Source: Clarireedia homoeocarpa (taxonomy: Eukaryota > Ascomycota > Leotiomycetes > Helotiales > Rutstroemiaceae). From it: a stretch of 64,000 nt of DNA. Under the pieces are notes generated by a model. That model made no database searches. It worked only from the letters and a program-made list of their open reading frames with translations, and was not told where the DNA came from. The stretch spans positions 1 to 64,000 of the forward strand of contig LNKV01000069.1 in assembly GCA_001465935.1 (NCBI GenBank). The letters are read 5' to 3'. This document shows, in pieces, positions 56,182 to 64,000 of this stretch; within the stretch, counting starts at the first letter, position 1; the number at the start of each line of letters is the position of its first letter. The translations under genes were made by a program, and so were the position numbers.

Positions 56182-58254
56182 GGTTTTTTTTTTTTTTTTT
56201 TTTTTGGAGAGGATTCCGTGCAGAGATGTGCATGTGAAAGGTATCTTTTCATCCCACTTCCGACACATACACACAGCTTTATTTCGTATTCGTAAGTACA
56301 TATATCATTTCGCAGACGATGGGCTGCAGTGTTGGTGAAGATAGAGATAATTAAAGGGGGAACCGAGGCTCATGGCGGGGATCCCCGCAGGAACGGGCGT
56401 GTGGCGGCGTGGGGAAGCTGCAGGTCAGATCTTGGTATCAACGAACTTTACCTTACGAACAGAGAGGACTTTGGGCAGCAGTTCCATTTCTCCCTGCACT
56501 GTACAACATTGCGGAAGAGATTTTTTTGGGTCCTAACCGCGTTTGTATTTCTGACGTTGTTTTCGGCATGGTTTGCGAGTTGCACTGCACCGGCATATAT
56601 ATGCAGAGCATATTACTTTCGTCATTGCTGTTATTTGCACGTCAAGCTGAAAAAAGTGCCGCGTTTCTACAGCACATGTAACAGGCAGACTCGCATTGAA
56701 GGATTTAGTGGCTGATCCAAGATTGGACAACTCGGTGCCGCTTGTTCCGAGCTCTTTTCTCCTATTTTCTTCGTCACCCGGTCACCCGTATTTGCCGAAC
56801 GTTTTGGCTGGAGTAGTTCCCGCTTGGTGATGGGCATTTTCAGGAAACGGTCCTGAAAATGGTTTCTTTTTGATTCTGGGACCTGCATTAGATAGAAATC
56901 ATATCTCGGTGGAAATCTATGAATCTATGAATTGCATTGCATGTATCGATTTTAAAGTAAGGTTATGTATGAGTGCCAGCGAGGGCCTTAGTTGCTGATG
57001 GAGGTAGTGGCCAGTCAATGAAGCCAAGTCAAGTCAGCGAAGTAATTTGTAGCCTTCTACTTGCACACTCGACCTCCCTCCACACTGCAACATATGTTAG
57101 TTCCCAAATATCAATGAACAAGAGATCCCCCAATATCAGCAATCTGCACTCTTGCCCTTCATCCCGCATCAGTTCAATAAAGGCCCATGACATGGACGGC
57201 TCCCAGATGAGAAAAAAATGTCCTCCCTATTCTCTTCTTTTACATCTCCAATGCATATCATATTTAAGGCTTCAGTATTCGTGGGAAGGCCAAAAGCCAA
57301 AAGGATCCAAACCCAACTCCGTGTGCACATCTTTTGGCCATAGAACTTCTCCTACCGAACTGCGCCCGTCTATAGAGTTATTGCAACTATGCCATTATCA
57401 ATTAACGTATATTTCACTTCCATCACAGATAAACTTCCCCGTCCCATCCTGTCCCATCCTATCCCATCCCACCCCGCCACTCCTCCAAACAAATAACCAA
57501 CCAACCAACGCTTTGACTCCTTCTCCCCCCTTCCCCCTCCATCAAATCTAGTCAACATTACCCTCAACACCAACCGCATCGCTCATCCGCGCATATCCTC
57601 ACAGAAAACCCCCCCAAAAGTTTCAAGCCTGAACCATACCATTCGTCAGGCCGTTCCATCCCCGTCCAATTATGACTTCGAGAGACTCGTTTTACTTACT
57701 TAACTTACCCCCCTTCGGTTAATCTCATTTGAATCTCACTCACTCACTCACGCAGCAGAGAGATCCAAGGTCTACTATATAGGATCGTTATGTTGTAACA
57801 CTATGCAAGCTTGTTTACTCGCTTTGCTCTTGTGTCTCTTTTCACTGCTACTACAATCATACTTCACAGCCAATACTAGCTGCACCTCACCCATCTGTGT
57901 CCACCTCAATAAATATGCCCATATATATATATATAGCATAACGAAGCACACCAGAGCAAAGACACACATGCGCATATACATACTCTAGACACAATAACAG
58001 GAAGTAATATCTAAAAAAAAAGATAAGAGATTTTGAAATGATACATATTGCTTTCATGTTATGTTTACTCTTATCTCTATCACTATCCCCATCCTCATCT
58101 TATCTCGCTCTCTCATCTCATTTCATTTCAATTCCATGCCATAGCCATCACACATGCCAACCCATCGTATCTCATTCTCTCCTCTCATATGCTATCTCGT
58201 CTCTTGGGTCATCTGATCTCATCTATTTCATATTTTCACATTCCTAAGAGAAGG

Positions 58255-58302
<48 letters not shown>
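58255..58302. repeat. A homopolymer, 48 nt
   Basis: A 48-base A run in the 3' flank of the MAPKK gene. Too long for a normal genomic A tract; the length is unlikely to be exact in the assembly. Confidence 0.9.
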
Positions 58303-58303
<1 letters not shown>

Positions 58304-58417
58304 ACCATTCATCCATCATCCCAAAAGTTTGTATTGTAGAAAACTTATCAATTCCCAACTCCAACCATCACAACACACCCCTCATCCCAACTTCCTCCTT
58401 CCACGTGCCCTTAAAAT

Positions 58418-60370
58418 CTAACCAGGGCTGGCAGCCGGGCTAACCGTATCCAACGGTGCCTTATGTAATGCTGGTACAGCATGCGTTCCCATAAGCCCCT
58501 TCCTCTTCCTCTCCATCGCATTAATAACCCACTCCGCAACCTCTTTGTCTTCTGTTCCATGTGCAACTTCTTCATCCGTCTCGCCATCTGCATCTTCATC
58601 CTCCGCTTCTTCCGATATCGTTGCTGGCTTGGATAATTCCGCTAGCCATCCATGTTGTAATAGCATACTGTATGTAGGTCTTAAATTGGGGATCTTGTTG
58701 AGACAGCCGCGGACGAAATCGCGTGCGAGTTCGGAGAATCCTTCTTCTGGTAAATCGGGAGGTTCGCCATCGACAATCGCCTATGGGTTTATTAGCATAC
58801 TTTCATGTGAAGGAAAAACTAGAAGGTAAAATGGTGAACATACACTTAACTGCGAGAAGATGTTGTTGTAGGTTTCTGGTGGATATGGGTATCTTCCCAT
58901 GGCACATTCAATGATACTCAAACCTAGACTCCAAATATCGCTCTGGACGCTGTAGGTTCCACCGCCCGGATTAGCACCAGCTTGACTGATGCCGCCACCA
59001 GATATCCGTTCAGGCGCCATGTAGGATTGGCAGCCGATGTTTGTTTTGGCAATACTGGCAACCAAGTTTCCAGAAACACCAAAATCGCAGATCTTGACTT
59101 GACCCTTGGTGTTGACGAGAATATTCGTAGGTTTGACATCACGATGAATAATGTTGTGTTCATCTTTCAATGACTTCAAACCTTGAGTTGTAGAATATGT
59201 AATTTTTCGAAGAACATTTTCCGGTATACCATCTCCGTATATCTTGTCAATTGATCCCCCATCCATAAACTCTATACAAATGTACACAGCACCTTCTTGA
59301 AAGAAAGCGCCATAGAAGTCGATAATGTACGGCGACACGCAGCGATGTAAAACATCCAGTTCCATAATGATGGCAGCGAATTTTGCTTCATCAAGTTCCA
59401 GCCGAAGTTCCTTCATGGCCATGATCATACCAGTTGTGTTACCTCGCGGGGTATTGTTTTCCGAGTCATCATTGTTTTCCGATTGCGTCACCGGCGACGA
59501 CGATTTGTTTCCGGCGAGGCCCATTCCAGGTTTGCGCATCCGTGGTCGTGCATGTCGTACTTTGTAAACCGTTCCATAATTTCCTTTGCCCAGTTCCTCC
59601 AGCGTGTCGACCTCATCTAAAGATATTTTGAAATTGCTGCCATTTGCAAAATCTATACCGTCTCCGCGAATGACAGCCCTCCCAGGCCACTGAAGGGTAC
59701 CGTTCTTTGTGTCAACATATTGAGCATATTTGTTGAACAGAGAGCCACTGTTTGTGTCCGGCGGGGCATCTCCATTAGCTTCGGTTCCGGGCGCGGGAGC
59801 TGCTGGCGGTAGTTTCATTGGCGGACCTTTCCCTTGTCTTCTGGCCATCAGTCCACCCGACGGCATTTTCGGAACCGCCGGAGCAGAAACAACGCCTTTG
59901 ACCGGAGGGCGAATGTTCGGTGGGAGATGTAGACCTGCAGGTAGACCACCTACTACCGGTGACTTAGGTATACCGGGTACAGACCCAGTAGAAGCTGTCG
60001 CAGAGACAACTGGTTTCGGCGTGCCTTGCCTCGACAAGTGAAACGCTTTCATCTTTGCTTGCAAATCAGATGGTACACCACCCGATTGCCCGCCCCCCAG
60101 ACCAGACCTCGCCGAACTGGATAAGCCGGGTGGATTGGGTCTTCTTGCATTTTTGAGCAGGCCGAGGTGTGTTGACGACGCAGTCATCGAAGGAGTTGAG
60201 TCGGGCTCTGAGGCGGATCGGAGGGCAGGTAGAGTGGGGGGTCGAGGAGAAGTAGCTCCCGTTGTAGATTCAGTCGTGAGATCCGGTGTAGGCTCGGAAG
60301 ATGAGCCATTCTGCAAAGCAAAATCGATCAAATCCCCAGGAGGGGCACTTGAATCGGCCGGATTATCCAT
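58418..60370 (-). CDS. PBS2: Pbs2/Bos5-type MAP kinase kinase of the HOG pathway
   Basis: Dual-specificity kinase that phosphorylates the Hog1/Sak1-type MAPK in osmotic and oxidative stress; in Botrytis the ortholog is Bos5. Exon 1 60370-58844 and exon 2 58780-58418 give 629 residues; the 63-nt intron has gtatgt and ccatag. Residues 1-240 are Pro/Ser/Gly-rich and disordered. Kinase domain about 255-545: GKGNYGTV (261-268), Lys320 in MAMKEL, HRDVKPTNIL (409-418), DFG (429-431), and activation loop GNLVASIAKTNIGCQSYMAPE, where Ser439 and Thr443 match the activating phosphosites of yeast Pbs2. The insert between G-loop and Lys320 is long, Ser/Asn-rich and typical of fungal Pbs2. The acidic tail (EAEDEDADGETDEE) is species-variable. 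A complete, apparently active gene. Confidence 0.95.
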
Positions 60371-60709
60371 GAGGGGTATTTTGTATGAAGTTATTGTGAG
60401 GGCATAAGGTGGGTTTGTCGCATGGAGTTTGTGAATCTCGATAACCTGCAGTAGAATGCTTAGTGAACGAAGAATTTTTGGCTATGGCCATAAAGGTAGG
60501 GGAGTAGAAGCGCAGAGAAGCATATTGAAAGAATGGGAGACAAACGCCGAATTTGAACTAGTCGAAGAGCCGCAGCGCCGCAGAGCCTTCAAATGTGGTT
60601 GAATGGTCAGACACGGCGAATTTGAGTTTTGCCTCGATGTGCGAGTTGATTTGAAATTGATTGCTGGGATTTGTGACAGGGCTTGGTGTGTATGGCGTGC
60701 GAAGATGGT

Positions 60710-60766
60710 CGAGATGTCTGGACGTCGGGATGCCTGGACGTCGGGATGTCTGGATGTTGGGATATT
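60710..60766. repeat. 16-17 bp minisatellite (tgtctggacgtcggga)
   Basis: Three to four diverged copies of gatgtctggacgtcggga / gatgcctggacgtcggga. Confidence 0.75.
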
Positions 60767-61211
60767 GGTGGCTCTCTAGACTGTGATATGTATGGGATCG
60801 AGAGCAATTGTGCGAGAAAGAGCGAAGGGATGGGATGGGATCTGATGTCAAATCTTAGTCTGTGGGCGGAAAGGCAAGTCGACCAAGACAGGTTGAGTGC
60901 AGCGACAAGCGTGTAGGACACGTCTTCTCTGTGTAGAATAGAGTAACAGGAATTATTGGGGGATGGATTTATATCTCGGTTTATATCTCGGATTTCTCGC
61001 GAGACTACGAGGCAGGTGTTGAAAGATTGTGCTTTGACATGTGGTTGAAATGCGGTTGTTGATTTATGATTGCGTGTGTGGGTGAAGTTGTGGCTGAGGC
61101 TGTGGATGGGATGGAGGAAAGAAAAGCTCGAACCTTGAGAAAAGAGAAGAAATTTGGAAAAGATGACTCCAATCGAAGCTAGTTGTGTACAATTGTTGTG
61201 ACTCTTATAAA

Positions 61212-61300
61212 AAAAAAATTCTTCTTCTTTTCCTTCTCCCTCTTCTCCCTCTTCTTCTTCTTCTCCTTCTTCTTCTTCTTCTCCTCCTTCTCTTTTGGCC
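61212..61300. repeat. Polypyrimidine CT-rich tract
   Basis: Almost pure C/T (A/G on the minus strand, the MAPKK's sense), about 840 bases upstream of the MAPKK start. CT tracts are common core-promoter elements of fungal genes, but this one is far upstream unless there is a long leader or leader intron. Confidence 0.6.
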
Positions 61301-62398
61301 TTTTCACTTTTGTGTGTCTTTTGGGGAGTTTGGCGGGGTGTTGTGTGGTGAGGCTTCTGGTGAGGCTTCTGGTGAGGCTTCTGGTGAGTTTGCTTCTTGT
61401 CCTGTGCCTTTCTCTTCTCCGTCCACCGAGACCAATCGAGTTCTTTTATGATGAAGAAGAAGAAGAGGTCGAGGGTCGAGGGTCGAGGGTTGAGGGCTGG
61501 ATAATCGTTCGACAAGGGAAATTGGGAACGGAAAATGGGAAAAGGGAAAAGGGAATAGGGAAAATGGAACAAGAGTCTCTGGCCGGTCCTGTCAATCTTT
61601 TGATGTTGGGCGTTCAATTATCAGTCACGACGGTCACCACTGCGTAAGGTTACTGCCTCTACTGGCTGTGTATGGGTTGTGTGTACAGAGTATGATTGGC
61701 GTTGACGTTGTCGTCGGTCAAATGTCGATCGTTCAGTCAATCCCAAGTGCACGAATTAGTTTGCTTTTTTCGTCTTATTTTTAAACTCGCTTTTCTACAT
61801 CAACCTGAGGTCAAGACAAATGGCAATGAGGATGAGCATGAGCATATGCAAGGATAAGGCCATGGTCGATGAAATTTCGCCGGCTTCAAGTTCGCCAACT
61901 TCAAGGACACACAACTGGGAAGTGTTTTGCAAAGGGAGTACGGGAGTGAGTACGGGAGTCGTCGGTACGAAGCAAGAAGGAGAAGAAGGGAAAAGCACGA
62001 TGACGTTGTTGGAGATAATTAGTGTTGGAGAGGTTGGGGGTGGCTTGTTCCCTTTTGTGGGAAGGTTGGGCCAAATGGAGGGGTGAAGGCGTGCGTGAGG
62101 GTGACATTGTGACACTGGTGGGTGAGGGTGAGGGAGATGGCGAGGGAGAGAAGGGGTGACGACGATGTATTGGACATTGGACAGGACGTTTTTGGACGTT
62201 GGACGTTGGACATTGGACATTGCACATATTTGTCCAAGCAAAAAGGGCGATAGTGTGTTGAGCGAGGACCAGCAGAGCGAGGACCAGCAAGTGGCTGCTT
62301 CGCTTGTTCTGTCCCAGTCGCAGTCCCAGTCTCCTTCTCCACATCCCGTCGTTGCCCCTTCATTGCCCCTTCATTGCCCCTTCATTGGTCTATCGGCT

Positions 62399-62440
62399 TT
62401 ATCTGCGTTATCTGCTTTATCTGCTTTATCTGCTTTATCA
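62399..62440. repeat. 10-bp tandem repeat tctgctttat
   Basis: Four copies of tctgctttat/tctgcgttat in a row, preceded by three copies of cattgccccttc (about 62349-62385). Confidence 0.8.
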
Positions 62441-62597
62441 TCTGCAAATCGGAAAGTTGTTCTTGGATCGCTGCATTTGGAGCACTCCATACCCATAGAA
62501 GCACCGTAGCGTCGTCGCCTCGCTTCCGCTTTTTATATGTGACGCAGCCCGAGGAAAAGACATCGAGATATAGATACTGAGACAGACGATTGATTGT

Positions 62598-62758
62598 ATG
62601 TATGCATGCATGTATGAATGGGGATGAATGAATGGGGATGAATGAATGGGGATGAATGAATGAATGAATGAATGAATGAATGAATGAATGAATGAATGGA
62701 TGGATGGATGGATAAATGAATGGATGGATGAATGAATAGATGAATGAATGAATGACAT
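62598..62758. repeat. AATG/ATGG tetranucleotide microsatellite
   Basis: Long run of gaat/atga and gatg/ggat units, likely length-variable between strains. Confidence 0.9.
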
Positions 62759-62984
62759 TATATGACATGCCGCGATATTAGGCCATTCGCCGATCGAAAA
62801 GACGATGGCCGTACTATGGAGAAGCCCTCCGCTTCCACATCATCACAATCTTCTGTACAGCACGAAGTAGTTATCGATACTGTAGTAATGTACAAGATCT
62901 GGAGTGAGACATGGGAAAGCGTTAAAACCGACCACATTCGCCATTCACCATTCGCCATTCACACGAGTCAGCCAGCAACGCCAG

Positions 62985-63080
62985 ACATCCATCAGACATC
63001 AGACATCAGACATCAGACATCAAGCATCAAGCATCGCGCATCACGCATCTCGCCATCACACATCACACATCACGCATCAC
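62985..63080. repeat. cagacat / catca simple repeat
   Basis: About 12 copies of a 7-8 bp unit (cagacat, caagcat, cacgcat, cacacat) with variants. Confidence 0.75.
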
Positions 63081-63568
63081 ACATAACCCTTCACCGTCTT
63101 CTTTCGTACTTCTTTCCTACTCCCCTCTGTCTCTCGATTGTACAAGAATACCAGATGGAGGTTGAGAGTCATTGGGAGTCCACCGATGTACGGAAGTAGT
63201 TCTACTGTGAGACTTGTGAGACTTTTGTACGAAGAAAAGTGGCTGTGATGGAGGGGCAGCAGGAGTAGCAGGGAAAAACTGGACATACAAAAAGCCACCA
63301 CAACCTCCCCCGCATAGGTGGCTTACTTGTCCCGTGCTGTCCCGTGCTGTCCCGACGCCGAACAACGCAAGAAACAGCTACGAATGCACCCGCGCCTTAC
63401 TTAGCTTCCAGTACCTTACTATAATGACCTCACTATAACTAACTACCTTGGTATAATTACCCAGCGATCTCACCCAAGAACGTCCGTCTCTGCAAACCGG
63501 TAACTGATACTCGTACTAAATCTTCTCAGTGACGGTTTGTGTATGACAAATACAGGAAGCCAAAATTC

Positions 63569-63593
63569 AAAAAAAAAAAAAAAAAAAAAAAAA
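63569..63593. repeat. A homopolymer, 25 nt
   Basis: A25 run followed by gaaaagaaaaaa; exact length uncertain. Confidence 0.85.
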
Positions 63594-64000
63594 GAAAAGA
63601 AAAAACCCTCCCGTTAACGTCGTTATGCAGGGTCGAATCCCAGAAAAACCCTGATTACCGGCCGGGGCGAAGTGCAGAGAATAGATATTTTTTGCCTTGT
63701 TTTTGCCATGTCGACGGTTGCACTAACCACAACTACGACTACGATATATCCTTCTTTCTTTCTTTTTGCCCCTTTCCCTTTTTGTGGCTGGATTTCAAAA
63801 GCAGTTGATTCTTTTTTTCGGATAGGTTAACTGTGGGTCGTTCCTGTTTTGCAGCGTCTTCATCTTGTTGTCCAAAAATAACAACTTGGATTGGGGATAG
63901 GGTAGTGAGTATTTTGATACTATGTATTCAGGGAAAAACTGGATCGCAACTTGGACGAAGAATATTTGGAGGTGAATGGGGAAGGTTGGATAGAGCTGTG

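Larger units (their letters stand above)
55412..58417. other. Intergenic region with assembly gap
   Basis: Promoter side of the esterase, then a gap (N at 55969-56181, 213 bases), a 22-T run directly after it (56184-56205), and 2 kb with no gene that I can support. Open frames at 56329-56715 and 56973-57551 have no recognisable domain. Confidence 0.55.
60371..64000. other. 3.6-kb repeat-rich upstream region of the MAPKK
   Basis: No gene that I can support on either strand. It holds the MAPKK promoter/leader and a dense series of simple repeats: a tgtctggacgtcggga minisatellite (about 60710-60765), a long CT-rich tract (61212-61300), the 10-bp tctgctttat repeat (62399-62440), AATG/GGAT tetranucleotides (62598-62758), ATC-rich repeats (62990-63080) and an A25 run. 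Open frames here encode only Ser-Ile-His or Leu-Phe runs. The right end may hold the start of another gene that is not visible. Confidence 0.5.

Noticed and set aside
55837..56301. Open frames crossing the run of N
   Set aside because: They exist only because unknown bases cannot hold a stop codon.
62382..62768. Ile-His-Ser-Phe-rich frames
   Set aside because: Produced by the AATG/GGAT microsatellite.
63625..63660. tRNA T-loop-like ggtcgaatccc
   Set aside because: No acceptor stem, anticodon arm or D-arm can be built around it.
1..64000. CRISPR array, operons, bacterial regulatory sites
   Set aside because: Tandem repeats present have no spacer structure; genes are spliced and singly promoted, as in a fungus.

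Overview
The window is nuclear DNA of a filamentous ascomycete. Spliced genes carry short introns (about 47-122 nt) with GT-AG ends and CTAAC/CTAAT-like branch sites. The gene set is fungal: choline kinase, SLS1, a MAGE/Nse3 protein, a Pbs2-type HOG MAP kinase kinase, two AA9 lytic polysaccharide monooxygenases with fungal signal peptides, and HET-domain and non-reducing polyketide synthase debris. The content (cell-wall enzymes, small secreted Cys-rich proteins, C-to-T style decay typical of RIP) suits a plant-associated Leotiomycete such as a Sclerotiniaceae species. That placement is an inference; the species cannot be fixed from the sequence alone.

Layout. 1-1.3 kb: AT-rich DNA and an 18-bp minisatellite. 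1.3-4.0 kb: two convergent DUF985/cupin_5 paralogs flanking a multi-pass DUF7703-like membrane protein; the second cupin has a GC-AG intron. 5.0-8.9 kb: a decayed DUF7924-type gene and an unrecognised coding fragment. 9-10.4 kb: a protein kinase. 12.6-14.0 kb: an unrecognised 460-residue protein. 14.5-16.1 kb: a solo LTR and a Vps62-domain pseudogene with three internal amber codons. 16.5-22.2 kb: two MITE-like elements, a large secreted protein and a small secreted protein. 23.1-25.4 kb: relics of a non-reducing polyketide synthase (product-template and acyl-carrier parts) and of a HET-domain gene. 26.0-27.5 kb: a gene broken by one premature stop.

From 28.4 kb the DNA is mostly conserved: choline kinase (28.5-31.0), an F-box-like protein (32.7-34.1), AA9 LPMO no. 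1 (34.4-35.4, minus), a 7-kb gene-poor spacer, AA9 LPMO no. 2 (42.6-43.8, plus), SLS1 (44.5-47.4, minus) divergent from NSE3 (47.7-48.8, plus), a zinc-binding MYND-like protein (50.2-51.7), a secreted Cys-rich protein (52.3-52.8), a secreted type-B carboxylesterase/lipase (53.7-55.4), a 213-base assembly gap, and a Pbs2/Bos5-type MAPKK (58.4-60.4) with a 3.6-kb repeat-rich upstream region that runs to the end of the window.

The genes do not form one pathway. The window alternates between conserved housekeeping blocks and accessory blocks made of transposon debris, inactivated accessory genes and secreted-protein genes. The two AA9 enzymes, the lipase/esterase and the small secreted proteins would act outside the cell on plant material. 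The MAPKK, choline kinase, SLS1 and Nse3 are core cell functions (osmostress signalling, phospholipid synthesis, mitochondrial gene expression, SMC5/6 complex). I found no clear new multi-gene system. The most rewarding leads are the decayed accessory genes with RIP-compatible stops, the GC-AG introns, and the tandem zinc-motif protein.
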